A stretch of 64,000 bases of DNA from Psychrobacillus sp. FSL H8-0483 (GCF_038637725.1 NZ_CP152052.1:1843501-1907500), one strand, 5' to 3'. Shown: positions 15,665 through 23,207, counted from the stretch's first letter. The notes: a model not told the origin generated them from the letters alone. Numbers and translations are program-made.

Positions 15665-15844
15665 TTGGACTTTTGGAGGATACTTATATTTTTTATGATT
15701 GTATATAGCGTTTTTTCTGCTTGGAAAGGTTTTAGGAAAAAGCTTGAAAAAGCAAAAGGTGAAGAAGAAATGAGGCATGCATTTGTGTCTTTCCTCGTGA
15801 TGATAATTTTATTTCTTATAGCAATTGCAGTATTTGTTTTTTAA
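15665..15844 (+). CDS. small two-helix membrane protein, 59 aa
   Basis: TTG 15665 follows GGGGGAG with a 7-base gap. The protein has a helix at about 3-18, a basic/acidic middle (KGFRKKLEKAKGEEE) and a second helix at about 40-59 ending in VFVF. The stop codon abuts the next B arm. No family recognised. Single gene of its cassette. Confidence 0.65.
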   Translation: MDFWRILIFFMIVYSVFSAWKGFRKKLEKAKGEEEMRHAFVSFLVMIILFLIAIAVFVF

Positions 15845-15868
15845 GCTAACGAAGCAGGTTAGTTGAAG
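15845..15868 (+). repeat. cassette-junction repeat, B arm only
   Basis: GCTAACGAAGCAGGTTAGTTGAAG, immediately after the preceding stop codon. The following leader (GTTCAACAATTGGGCCAT) is shared with the cassette at 4.8 kb. Confidence 0.85.
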
Positions 15869-15930
15869 AGTGTGGTATAAATTTTGTTCAACAATTGGGC
15901 CATTTTGTGGAGAAGGGAGATGGGAGAACT

Positions 15931-16245
15931 ATGGAAAAAGTATTAAGAAAATCAGGTCTGTATGGGTTAGTGTTCGGATTGGCTGTTTCCATTCTATTTG
16001 TTAGTTACAAAGAAATTCAAGAGGTAGATAACGGTGGTCGCCTAATTACGTATAAACCGTTTCTTGATTATTTTATAGCGATTTTACGTTTTGGAATTAT
16101 AGGAATGTTTTTGGGTTTGTTTATTGGTTGGAAGGATTATGAAAAGAAACATAAGACACAGCAACAAGGAAAAACATATTACATCCTTGCCTTTTTTGTT
16201 GTATTCCTCATTTCAAGCATTTTAATGTTGATATTAAATTGGTGA
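15931..16245 (+). CDS. small membrane protein, 104 aa
   Basis: ATG 15931 follows GGGAG; the upstream in-frame ATGs at 15895 and nearby have no ribosome site. Three hydrophobic segments (about 10-25, 50-67, 83-103). A basic stretch KDYEKKHKTQQQGK separates the last two. Family unknown. Single gene of its cassette. Confidence 0.68.
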   Translation: MEKVLRKSGLYGLVFGLAVSILFVSYKEIQEVDNGGRLITYKPFLDYFIAILRFGIIGMFLGLFIGWKDYEKKHKTQQQGKTYYILAFFVVFLISSILMLILNW

Positions 16246-16263
16246 AATAGTATTCCGTTTTCA

Positions 16264-16353
16264 TCTTCAACTAACGAGTGCTTTAGTAATCATGGGGTTG
16301 CCATAGGTAACTCTTTTTCTTATTAAACTAACGCAGCAGTTTGGTTCAATAAG
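16264..16353 (+). repeat. cassette-junction repeat, A + terminator + B
   Basis: TTCAACTAACGAGTGCTTTAG, terminator GGTTGCC/GGTAACTC with T5, and B arm TTATTAAACTAACGCAGCAG with TTTGGTTCAATAAG. Confidence 0.9.
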
Positions 16354-16400
16354 AAAAAATGGATTATTAATAATTTAAAATGGAAAATTTTTTTAAAATT

Positions 16401-16427
16401 GGAACCTCTTTTCGTTTCTAACGTATT
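16401..16427 (+). promoter_or_regulatory. ECF-sigma-type promoter candidate
   Basis: GGAACC (16401-16406), 15 bp, then CGTATT (16422-16427). The same block recurs in the leader at 20272-20299. GGAAC/CGT elements with about 16-bp spacing are typical of ECF sigma promoters. It would drive the lipoprotein at 16585. Confidence 0.5.
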
Positions 16428-16584
16428 TAAGTAAATAGGCATTTTTGTAAAAAAAATGAAATGTTAAAGATGGCAATACAAAGTAGGGGAATATTTTAGT
16501 TACAATAAAAGAATTTGCATCAAGTTTTTACTTATAGTCAGTTGGTAAAGTATAAAATTTAAATGAACGGAGGTGGGTAAAATA

Positions 16585-16965
16585 GTGAAAAAGATTGCGA
16601 TGGGATTTTTGTTCATGCTACTTGCTGGTTGTGACGTTATCGGCGGCGGAACATTGTATTTTGCAGGAGAAAGTGACAATTGGCTTGTGAAGTATACAGC
16701 GGTGGACAACGGGGATTCTGGTCAAGTTGCAAGCTACATTATAGACTATATCGGTGAAGGGGAACCCCCAGAATCATTCGACTACGTTGTCTCTGCTAGC
16801 ATAGCTAGGAGTGAACATGCAGGAACAGGGGCGAGTTTTAAAGGAAGAGGAATTCTCGAAGAAACCAACATTCAACTCGGAGCAAGGATGCAAGAAGATG
16901 AAATTATCGTGGCGGAATTTTCCTGGGATGGTAAAACGGAAAAAGTCGTATTAGAAATAAAATAA
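16585..16965 (+). CDS. lipoprotein, 126 aa
   Basis: GTG 16585 lies 11 bases after GGAGG. The signal peptide ends in LLAGC (Cys near residue 16), so it is a surface lipoprotein. The mature part is a beta-rich domain with an immunoglobulin-like feel (WLVKYTAVDN, then VAEFSWDGKTEKVVLEI). No family recognised. G+C and codon use look slightly higher than in its neighbours. An ECF-type promoter candidate lies 160 bp upstream. Confidence 0.75.
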   Translation: MKKIAMGFLFMLLAGCDVIGGGTLYFAGESDNWLVKYTAVDNGDSGQVASYIIDYIGEGEPPESFDYVVSASIARSEHAGTGASFKGRGILEETNIQLGARMQEDEIIVAEFSWDGKTEKVVLEIK

Positions 16966-17042
16966 GTGGAATTCATGAATGGTAAGTAAGATAAGTCTGT
17001 ATTTTAAAGGTAAAGGCAATTGATAAACGGCTTACTCAACTA

Positions 17043-17100
17043 CCATGGAAGAACGTAATTTTCTTCGATATTCTGTGGTGAAGCAGGGCTTCATGGAAGG
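17043..17100 (+). repeat. structured insert splitting an A arm (short copy)
   Basis: 58 bp: CCATGGAAGAACGTAA..TTCTTCG, then TGTGGTGAAGC/GCTTCATGGAAGG. It is flanked by CTCAACTA on the left and CTAACGGGTGC on the right, so it sits inside an A arm like the longer copies. Confidence 0.65.
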
Positions 17101-17130
17101 CTAACGGGTGCTTTACTTCAAGAAGGAGTT
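17101..17130 (+). repeat. cassette-junction repeat, A right half, terminator damaged
   Basis: CTAACGGGTGCTTTACTTC then AAGAAGGAGTTCTGAGG; the stem partner AGTAAAGC and the B arm are missing. Confidence 0.7.
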
Positions 17131-17181
17131 CTGAGGACAATTGGTGAAATAACCAATAAGTAGATTCAGAAGGAGATTATT

Positions 17182-17628
17182 TTGTTTGGGGGTGAATACA
17201 TAATTATTAGAAAGTTTGTTTCCGCGGTAATGGCTTGTGTCTTGGTTATGTTAAGTTTTTTCCTCACAGGGCAGACCGATTTTGCAATCATAGTAGGTAT
17301 TTATCTATTTCCAATTCTTTTGATTTATGGAGTGCCAGCATCTATTCTCTCTGATTTCGTTACAAAAAAACTAATATCTTTTCCTAGAGTAATTCTTGCA
17401 TTAATAGTGCACTTATTCCTAGCCGCTTTGTTTGTTGTAATCCCAGCTTTATTTTCAAGTAGCGAAATTTTCAACTTTTATTTGATTATTTCTCTTTTAT
17501 CTTCATTTCTGTTCTACTGTATTGATGAGTTTCTTAGGTCTAAATTGGCTAAATATTTGTATCAGAAGATACTATTGTCTAAAAGAGCTAAAGCCCTTTG
17601 TGAAAAAATTGGGGATATGAGAATTTAG
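17182..17628 (+). CDS. integral membrane protein, 148 aa, four helices
   Basis: TTG 17182 follows AGAAGGAG with a 6-base gap. Hydrophobic helices lie at about 13-30, 35-55, 68-90 and 98-115; the C-terminal third is basic (LRSKLAKYLYQKILLSKRAK). No family recognised. Single gene of its cassette, though the preceding junction lacks its B arm. Confidence 0.68.
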   Translation: MFGGEYIIIRKFVSAVMACVLVMLSFFLTGQTDFAIIVGIYLFPILLIYGVPASILSDFVTKKLISFPRVILALIVHLFLAALFVVIPALFSSSEIFNFYLIISLLSSFLFYCIDEFLRSKLAKYLYQKILLSKRAKALCEKIGDMRI

Positions 17629-17645
17629 TGAAGTTGTATTATCTT

Positions 17646-17729
17646 GTTCAACTAACGTGGTGCTTTACTTCAAGAAGGAGTAAAGCCTTATTTCTTATTG
17701 AACTAACGCAGCAGTTTAGTTCAATAAGA
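17646..17729 (+). repeat. cassette-junction repeat, A + terminator + B
   Basis: TTCAACTAACGTGGTGCTTTA with the common terminator (AGTAAAGCC) and B arm TTATTGAACTAACGCAGCAG with TTTAGTTCAATAAG. Confidence 0.9.
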
Positions 17730-17813
17730 ACAGGAGAATCAATATACTAGGTAGAATATAAATAAGATGACATTGTTTAGAGAAAAAGTATATTTATATT
17801 AGGAGTGTTGGTT

Positions 17814-18308
17814 ATGGTTCATGCAAAAGATGTTTTATCTGATCAGTTGTTGGCAAATGCGAATGACCCTAGTTGGTACATAACATTTTCAGATTCGATA
17901 AAAAGATTGTCTGAGGAACAAGCATTTTGGAAGCCAAACGAGGAAAGTAATAGCATTGCTGAAATTGTGCAACATCTATTATATTGGAATCAAACATGGC
18001 AAACAAGGTACCAAAAATCTCACGTTGATGCTGTGCCTTCCATAGGAAATAATAATAACAGCTTTATTATTCCTGAAAATTATTCATTTACTGACTTAAA
18101 AAAACAACTATTAGAGGTGCTTTTACTTTGGCAAGAGTTATTATCCGAAGAAAAAGTTGAGAGTGAAGTTAATGGTTTTTCTGGACATGTGAAATGGTGG
18201 GAAGTTCTCGGAAATGTGTCTACTCATAACGCATATCACATTGGTCAGATCATTTATATCCGAAAACTTCAAAATAGTTGGAAAATAAATGTTGGAGAAG
18301 ATGAATAA
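17814..18308 (+). CDS. DinB-family protein (YfiT/DinB four-helix bundle)
   Basis: 164 residues, ATG 17814 after AGGAG. Family features are the N-terminal helix, an EIVQHLLYWNQTW segment near residue 53 carrying the first metal-ligand histidine, and HNAYHIGQI near residue 143 carrying the other two. DinB/YfiT proteins are metal-binding bundles, many acting as thiol-dependent transferases (bacillithiol S-transferase type). Substrate unknown. Single gene of its cassette. Confidence 0.88.
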   Translation: MVHAKDVLSDQLLANANDPSWYITFSDSIKRLSEEQAFWKPNEESNSIAEIVQHLLYWNQTWQTRYQKSHVDAVPSIGNNNNSFIIPENYSFTDLKKQLLEVLLLWQELLSEEKVESEVNGFSGHVKWWEVLGNVSTHNAYHIGQIIYIRKLQNSWKINVGEDE

Positions 18309-18329
18309 ATAAAAGTTACACTAGACCAT

Positions 18330-18417
18330 CTTGAACAAAAGGGTGTTTTAGTGAAAGAACAGGGGTTGCTTAGGCAACTCTTTTTCTTATTGAACTAACG
18401 CAGCAGGTTAGCGAAAG
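18330..18417 (+). repeat. cassette-junction repeat, degenerate A + terminator + B
   Basis: TTGAACAAAAGGGTGTTTTAG, terminator GGTTGC/GCAACTC with T5, and B arm TTATTGAACTAACGCAGCAG with GTTAGCGAAAG. Confidence 0.85.
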
Positions 18418-18526
18418 TAGGTATCATAATTTTTGTGGTAAAATAATGGTAATTTGTTCAGATATAATAGGGTGAATAAAGAGCTTTAATGGAACAGTAA
18501 GTAAATTTATAATGTGGAGGGTTAAA

Positions 18527-18754
18527 ATGATATTCTTCAGAAAAATGTCTAGAATAGAGTCGATTAATTCAAGAAAAGCAGCAATACTTGGTTTTTTCAC
18601 CTATATGTTGCTATTATTTTTTAACTATACTTACTCTCTAATTTATGGAACCGAGCTTTTCACTTCCTTTGTAATTTTTTGGACTGGTTTGATAGTATTT
18701 TTGGGGTACGAGTTTATCTTAAATTTAAAGTCTAAGATGAAATTAAATAAATGA
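18527..18754 (+). CDS. small membrane protein, 75 aa
   Basis: ATG 18527 follows GGAGG; ATG 18512 would overlap that site. Two helices (about 20-38 and 47-64) and a basic tail (LKSKMKLNK). No family recognised. Single gene of its cassette. Confidence 0.65.
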   Translation: MIFFRKMSRIESINSRKAAILGFFTYMLLLFFNYTYSLIYGTELFTSFVIFWTGLIVFLGYEFILNLKSKMKLNK

Positions 18755-18799
18755 ACTAAAGTAATTGTGATACATTAACAGGATATAACACTTTTCTTA

Positions 18800-18869
18800 T
18801 TACTATCGAGTGCTTCTTAGGGATCTCTTTTTTCTTCTTAAACTAACGCAGCAGGTTAGTTCAATAAGA
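18800..18869 (+). repeat. cassette-junction repeat, partial A + B
   Basis: ACTATCGAGTGCTTCTTAG is a degenerate A arm, there is no clear stem before the T6 run, then comes a complete B arm TTAAACTAACGCAGCAG with GTTAGTTCAATAAG. Confidence 0.8.
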
Positions 18870-18938
18870 AAATTAGAGGGGAAAATCAAATTTTGTATCG
18901 AAATACAAATTAAAACTATTGGATTAAGGAGGACAGGA

Positions 18939-19307
18939 ATGACAATAGACGAATTGAATGCGAAACATGAGGTGAAATTTAAAGAAAAAACAGGAATGAC
19001 AGTAGATGAATGGCTTCTTAACAAATATAAAACTATAACACCATTTGAATTGATTAAAGCATATTACTTTGCAACTAAGGATGAAGAAACACTTGTGAAA
19101 GATTTGCAAGACTTGGGACTTAATAATGGTGTAATAAATGCCTTATTGGAGTATATATTTGTTTTAAATGGCAAAGGTTTTGTTCAATCATTAGTTTTGG
19201 ACATGGGAAAGAATTGGGTAAAAAACGATATATTAACAGTTGAAAGGGCTATTAAATTTATGAAGGAACAGGATAGAAAGAAGCTTAATGAGTCGCCTGA
19301 AAGATAG
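18939..19307 (+). CDS. DnaD/DnaB-like C-terminal domain protein, 122 aa
   Basis: ATG 18939 follows AAGGAGG. The region NNGVINALLEYIFVL, then FVQSLVLDMGKNWVKNDI and TVERAIKFMKEQ (about residues 60-115) resembles the C-terminal domain of DnaB/DnaD replication-initiation proteins, with GVIN, W and TVEEA landmarks. Those proteins help load the replicative helicase in Firmicutes. Here the N-terminal winged helix is absent, so it may be a stand-alone ssDNA-binding or modulating module (inference). Single gene of its cassette. Confidence 0.65.
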   Translation: MTIDELNAKHEVKFKEKTGMTVDEWLLNKYKTITPFELIKAYYFATKDEETLVKDLQDLGLNNGVINALLEYIFVLNGKGFVQSLVLDMGKNWVKNDILTVERAIKFMKEQDRKKLNESPER

Positions 19308-19328
19308 ATATAAATACGAAAAAATCTT

Positions 19329-19411
19329 GTTAAACTAACGAGGTGCTTTACTTTCAGAAGGAGTAAGGCTTTTTTTCTTATTGAACTAAAGCAGCAGTTT
19401 AGTTGAACAAG
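19329..19411 (+). repeat. cassette-junction repeat, A + terminator + B
   Basis: TTAAACTAACGAGGTGCTTTA, a GCTTTACTTTC/GGAGTAAGGC stem with T8, and B arm TTATTGAACTAAAGCAGCAG with TTTAGTTGAACAAG. Confidence 0.9.
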
Positions 19412-19455
19412 GGATGAAGGAAACTGGGGATTAACGGTATAGGAGTGGGATGGAA

Positions 19456-19836
19456 ATGGATGAAATTTTAATTGTAGTAGTTGGAATAATTTTTCTATAT
19501 ATAATAACTTTAGGGCTTTGGAAACTGAGAGAAGACCTTGATAGGAAAAATATTATTGTTATTGTTTTTACGTTTATTCTCGCTCTTACTTTGTTTTTAT
19601 ATATTTCAATAGAATCTATAATGCACTCGCTACAAGCACCATTATCTGGGTTTCAATTTATTCTAACCATTAGTATAATTATTGCATTTACTTATGGAAT
19701 TGGTTATTTAGTTAAAAAATTTATTAAAAAAACTACTAGAGATAAGAAAGTAAAAACTTATTTAGAGAGACTCTTTCTTTCTGGAATACTTATTGCAGTT
19801 ATCCTTTTTAAGTTTTCAATAGAATTCTTCAACTAA
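19456..19836 (+). CDS. integral membrane protein, 126 aa, ends inside an A arm
   Basis: ATG 19456 is 10 bases after AGGAG; ATG 19450 is closer but possible. Four hydrophobic helices with short basic loops (KKFIKKTTRDKKVK). The last codons are TTC AAC TAA, supplied by the A arm of the next junction, so the repeat provides the stop codon. Family unknown. Confidence 0.7.
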   Translation: MDEILIVVVGIIFLYIITLGLWKLREDLDRKNIIVIVFTFILALTLFLYISIESIMHSLQAPLSGFQFILTISIIIAFTYGIGYLVKKFIKKTTRDKKVKTYLERLFLSGILIAVILFKFSIEFFN

Positions 19837-19906
19837 CGAGTGCTTTACTTCAAGAAGGGGTAAAGCATTTTTTTATTGAACTAACGAAGCAGTTTAGTTT
19901 AAGAAG
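19827..19906 (+). repeat. cassette-junction repeat, A + terminator + B
   Basis: TTCAACTAACGAGTGCTTTA with the common terminator (GGGGTAAAGC, T7) and B arm TTATTGAACTAACGAAGCAG with TTTAGTTTAAGAAG. Confidence 0.9.
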
Positions 19907-19962
19907 GAGTTCAGAAGAAGATTGGAGAAATTAACTAATAAATATATTCAGGAGGTAGGAGA

Positions 19963-20124
19963 ATGAAGCATCTAATTTATTTAATATTGGGTTCATTGAT
20001 AGGATGGCTTATATGGGGAGTTTTTACAAAGGATTTTTCTGCGGATAGGTTTAGATTACTTTTAATAGGACTCATTTTAGGATTCTTAACTGGCAGACGT
20101 AATCCAAAAGAAGCAACAGAATAA
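19963..20124 (+). CDS. small two-helix membrane protein, 53 aa (paralogue of 8434-8589)
   Basis: ATG 19963 follows CAGGAGG. The protein begins MKHLIYLILGSLIGWLIWG, has KDFSADRFRLL in the loop, and a second helix ending in TGRRNPKEATE. It aligns end to end with the 51-residue protein at 8434. Two copies in different cassettes of the same array suggest duplication or repeated capture. Function unknown. Confidence 0.7.
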   Translation: MKHLIYLILGSLIGWLIWGVFTKDFSADRFRLLLIGLILGFLTGRRNPKEATE

Positions 20125-20134
20125 ATACAAAACT

Positions 20135-20226
20135 GCTTCAACTAACGAGTGCTTTAGTTCAACAAGTGGCTGCCTGTAAGGGTAGCTTTTTCTTATTCAA
20201 CTAACGAAGCAGTTTAGTTTAATAAG
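20135..20226 (+). repeat. cassette-junction repeat, A + terminator + B
   Basis: TTCAACTAACGAGTGCTTTAG, a different terminator class (GGCTGCC/GGGTAGC with T5), and B arm TTATTCAACTAACGAAGCAG with TTTAGTTTAATAAG. Confidence 0.9.
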
Positions 20227-20271
20227 AGAAATAGGTTTTGTTTAATTAAAATGGAAAAATTACGTAAAATT

Positions 20272-20299
20272 TGAACCTTAATTTTGTTTCAAACGTATT
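20272..20299 (+). promoter_or_regulatory. ECF-sigma-type promoter candidate
   Basis: TGAACC (20272-20277), 16 bp, then CGTATT (20294-20299). It matches the leader at 16401-16427, including the AAATGGAAAAATT block upstream. Confidence 0.5.
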
Positions 20300-20344
20300 A
20301 AAGGAAAGGTTAGAAGAAAGTTATAAAAGGGGTGGAGTATATGA

Positions 20345-20455
20345 GTGAAAGAACTGAATTTAAGTTTTAAAAACAAGGAAGTAAGAATATGGTTTTATAT
20401 CGCAGTGCCATATATTATTATAGGAAGCTTCCCACCTATAATTATGTTTCATTGA
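20345..20455 (+). CDS. small membrane peptide, 36 aa, probably frameshifted
   Basis: GTG 20345 lies about 8 bases after GGTGGAG. It encodes a polar start (MKELNLSFKNKEVRI) and one helix (WFYIAVPYIIIGSFPPIIMF). Just before its stop, the neighbouring frame continues with SLILLVIAWITS to a TAG at about 20488, which looks like a second helix cut off by a one-base shift. The stop of that second frame lies in the next A arm. Confidence 0.5.
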   Translation: MKELNLSFKNKEVRIWFYIAVPYIIIGSFPPIIMFH

Positions 20456-20480
20456 TATTGTTAGTAATAGCATGGATTAC

Positions 20481-20555
20481 TTCTTAGGTGCTTTACTTCA
20501 AGAAGGAGTAAAGCCTTTTTTCTTATTGAACTAACGCAGCAGTTTAGCGGGAATA
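20481..20555 (+). repeat. cassette-junction repeat, partial A + terminator + B
   Basis: A shortened A arm (CTTCTTAGGTGCTTTA), common terminator (AGTAAAGCC, T6), and B arm TTATTGAACTAACGCAGCAG with TTTAGCGGGAATAA. Confidence 0.88.
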
Positions 20556-20582
20556 AACATAAAAAGATGGTAGGGTGTGTTT

Positions 20583-21062
20583 ATGTTCAAAAAAAGATTA
20601 ATTTTAATCTGCGCAGTAATTTTATCATTAGTAATTGCGGGCTGTAATGACGAAGAGCCAATAAAAGAAGAAGAAGTTATTCAACACAATTGGAATGAAA
20701 GTCCTCTTTTTGAATCGGGCAGTTACACAATGATTGGGGAAGAAGGACGTTTGGGTTTTCTTTACGATGATAGAGAAGTAGATAGATTCTATCCAAATAA
20801 AACACAAAAGTACATGTGGCATTTTTGGGGAAATGAAGATGAATTGATTGGTGACTTTGAAGTTTTAGGAACTCACGAAAACAGTAATGAGGAACTAATA
20901 ATTGTACCAAAAATAGGAAATCCTTTTCTTAGCCCTAATAATGGTGCAGATCAGCACTTTCCAACAAATATGATGCTCCCTAAAAGTGGAATGTGGAAGT
21001 TAGATGCTTATATTGGAGATAGACTATTTGGAAGTGTTTATGTAAAAGTTCATAAGAAATAA
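20583..21062 (+). CDS. lipoprotein, 159 aa
   Basis: ATG 20583 (an in-frame GTG at 20577 is possible); the ribosome site is weak. The signal peptide ends VIAGC near residue 22. The mature part is beta-rich, with repeated FWGNEDELIGDFEVLGTH-like strands and SGMWKLDAYIGDRLFGSVYVKV at the end, resembling DUF4871-type Bacillus surface proteins; I am not sure of that family. Single gene of its cassette. Confidence 0.75.
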   Translation: MFKKRLILICAVILSLVIAGCNDEEPIKEEEVIQHNWNESPLFESGSYTMIGEEGRLGFLYDDREVDRFYPNKTQKYMWHFWGNEDELIGDFEVLGTHENSNEELIIVPKIGNPFLSPNNGADQHFPTNMMLPKSGMWKLDAYIGDRLFGSVYVKVHKK

Positions 21063-21067
21063 ATGGC

Positions 21068-21163
21068 TTATTGAACTAACGAGTGCGTTAGTAAAAGTTC
21101 AATGAGTTGCTTAGACGGTTCTTTTTCCTTGTTCAACTAACGCAGCAGTTTAGTTGAAGAAGC
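21068..21163 (+). repeat. cassette-junction repeat, A + terminator + B
   Basis: TTGAACTAACGAGTGCGTTAG, a hybrid stem GAGTTGCTTAGACGGTTC with T5, and B arm TTGTTCAACTAACGCAGCAG with TTTAGTTGAAGAAG. Confidence 0.9.
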
Positions 21164-21228
21164 GATAGTAAACTTTATTGGCTTGAGTTAAAATTATAAA
21201 GCTTTAAAACATTAATAAGGTAGGTTTA

Positions 21229-21444
21229 ATGATGGGTGTATTATCCTTGATTGCAGGAGTTATTTGTATAGTTATTACGTTGTGTATTTACATATCTGAG
21301 ATAAAGAAAGCCGATTCTGTTAAGGAAAAGTGGATGGAGTTTTTTGATTTTGTTATAGACCCTTTTACAGGATTATCAAGTTTGTTTTATTTAGGACTTT
21401 TACTAATGCTATATGGTTTATTAAGTATATCAAATTCACTTTGA
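21229..21444 (+). CDS. small membrane protein, 71 aa
   Basis: ATG 21229 (or 21232) follows AAGGTAGG. Two helices (about 3-22 and 48-68) flank an amphipathic charged stretch (EIKKADSVKEKWMEFF). No family recognised. Single gene of its cassette; the following junction has only an A arm before an IS110 element. Confidence 0.65.
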   Translation: MMGVLSLIAGVICIVITLCIYISEIKKADSVKEKWMEFFDFVIDPFTGLSSLFYLGLLLMLYGLLSISNSL

Positions 21445-21451
21445 GTTTTTT

Positions 21452-21470
21452 TCTAACGGGTGCGTTCGTA
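21452..21470 (+). repeat. A arm only, next to IS110 element
   Basis: CTAACGGGTGCGTTCG is an A arm right half; the rest of the junction is not found before or after the insertion element. Confidence 0.65.
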
Positions 21471-21474
21471 TTAT

Positions 21475-21512
21475 AAGGTTAACCAGTTTTTACTGGTTGA
21501 CCTTATTTTTAT
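21475..21512 (+). terminator. rho-independent terminator
   Basis: AAGGTTAACCAGT pairs with ACTGGTTGACCTT (one mismatch) and is followed by a T5 run. Confidence 0.8.
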
Positions 21513-21514
21513 AG

Positions 21515-21708
21515 AATTTAATATATCAGTAGCCAGGGTAGGACGTACGGGTGCGTGGGACAATGATCCCGTGAATTAAACTGTCCACCCCCTACTTGTA
21601 GAAACATGTTTGAGGCTGGTTGGGACGTAGATCTCGTATAACAAGCGAAGCTATGATACTACATGGAGGAATAGGGGTACTGGTGAGTGAGTCAGAGGAG
21701 GAAGCAAA
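21515..21708 (+). ncRNA. non-coding end of IS110 element, candidate bridge-RNA region
   Basis: About 190 bp of GC-richer, ORF-free DNA directly precede the IS110 transposase gene. In IS110 elements the long non-coding end encodes the bridge RNA that pairs with donor and target. Local complementarity is present (for example GGGTAGGAC and GTCCACCCCC). The exact RNA ends and loops cannot be set by eye. Confidence 0.5.
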
Positions 21709-22911
21709 ATGAATCCAGTAGTTGGTCTGGATGTGGCAAAAGGAGAGAGCCAAGTTCAGGCATTTTTAGATAAATCGAAGCCGTTTGGAAAGAGTTTTTC
21801 GATGAAGCATACAAGAGAGGAGTTAGACCGTTTTATAAGCTTTTTAAATGAGATTGAATTGATGACTGGGCAAATGCCTATGGTCATTTTAGAATCTACA
21901 GGTCATTATCATTCTCCTGTTATTCAATACTTGGAGGAGCACGAGGTTTTGTATATCTTGCTTAATCCTATTATTTCTTATCAGGCTAAGAGATCCAGTT
22001 TACGAAAGGTAAAAACAGATGCAATTGATGCGTATCAGTTGTGTGTGCTTTATTACAAAGAAGATTTTGAACCTCATAAAAACAGAGGAATTCAACTATT
22101 AAATCTTAGAAATCTTTCAAGACAACAGGAGATTGTGACGAATATGTATGTGGAGGCTAAGCTGCAGTTTCACACTATTTTAGATCAAGTGTTTCCTGAA
22201 TACCGTAAGGTTTTTGGTGATCTTTATTCGAAGGTTTCTTTATTGATGTTAAAGAAATATCCTACTTCAGAAGATGTAATAGCGGCTGGGGAAAGTAAGC
22301 TAGCGGAGTGTGTTATGGAGTTTTGTCCAAGACGATCTAGTCAATGGGCGTTGGATAAGGCAAAAAAGTTAATGGATTCCGCGTCTCGAAATCCATTTCA
22401 AAAAGTGGTGTATCATAGTCACTTAATCAATCTTCAAATGTATATTGAAATGCTATTTCAGTACCAAGGACACCTTTCAGAGTTGGAAATTCGTATAGTG
22501 ACCTTGGCAAATGAATTGGAAGACTACAAGATTGTCCAATCGATTCCAGGAATCGGAGAAAAAATCGCTGCCACGATAATCTCTGAGGTTGGTGAAATCG
22601 ATCGGTTTAGTCATCCGAAAAAACTAGTTGCCTTTGCAGGAGTAGATCCCAGTGTTCACTCATCAGGAAAGTTTACTGCCACAACCAATCGTATTACTAA
22701 ACGAGGTTCAAGTAGATTACGCCATGCTTTGTATCTTGCCGTATTGTGCGGTATCAGAAGTTCAAGAAACAAAAAGCTAAAAGAATTCTATGATAAAAAG
22801 AAATCAGAAGGTAAGCCTGCCAAAGTAGCGATAGTAGCCTGCATTAACAAACTGCTTCATTGGATTTATGCTTTATTAAATAGAAAAGAAGCTTTCCTGG
22901 ATATAGCGTAA
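21709..22911 (+). CDS. IS110-family transposase
   Basis: 400 residues, of the length usual for the family. The N-terminal DEDD RuvC-like domain starts with GLDVAKGES (D8) and contains LESTGHYH; the C-terminal Tnp20 domain has IPGIGEKIAATI, FAGVDPSVHSSG carrying the catalytic serine, and TKRGSSRLRHAL. ATG 21709 follows GAGGAGG. The open reading frame is intact, so the element could be active. It forms a mobile element of about 1.4 kb inserted beside an A arm. Confidence 0.95.
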   Translation: MNPVVGLDVAKGESQVQAFLDKSKPFGKSFSMKHTREELDRFISFLNEIELMTGQMPMVILESTGHYHSPVIQYLEEHEVLYILLNPIISYQAKRSSLRKVKTDAIDAYQLCVLYYKEDFEPHKNRGIQLLNLRNLSRQQEIVTNMYVEAKLQFHTILDQVFPEYRKVFGDLYSKVSLLMLKKYPTSEDVIAAGESKLAECVMEFCPRRSSQWALDKAKKLMDSASRNPFQKVVYHSHLINLQMYIEMLFQYQGHLSELEIRIVTLANELEDYKIVQSIPGIGEKIAATIISEVGEIDRFSHPKKLVAFAGVDPSVHSSGKFTATTNRITKRGSSRLRHALYLAVLCGIRSSRNKKLKEFYDKKKSEGKPAKVAIVACINKLLHWIYALLNRKEAFLDIA

Positions 22912-23207
22912 TTAACGGTTATAAGTAATAAAGAGAAAACCTTCCAGGTTTTTGGAGGGCTATTTGTCATGCTCAAAATAGTATAACATAAGGTTAATTA
23001 GAATTTTAGAGAAAAATATTGACATCCTATTAGCTGGTTTAGTTAAAGATGTTCTTGATGAAAAACATCAAAATTCACAATTCAAGTGGTGAGAATAAGA
23101 TTTCGAATAATTTTCTTTTAGAAAGGTGCTTGAGAGTAAATATTGTAAAGGTAAAATGCACATAAATTCCTATCTTAAGGATTATGTGCATTGTGAATAT
23201 TTGATAT
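22912..23207. other. 3' end of IS110 element and gene fragment
   Basis: ACCTTCC and GGAGG near 22940-22965 form a weak hairpin at the likely end of the element. Beyond it, about 22990-23092, one frame reads RILEKNIDILLAGLVKDVLD then EKHQNSQFKW to a stop, which looks like the tail of a truncated gene. I do not recognise the protein. Confidence 0.4.

Noticed and set aside
18803-19109. Minus-strand frames opposite the DnaB/DnaD-like gene
   Set aside because: Shadows of the plus-strand coding sequence, without ribosome sites.
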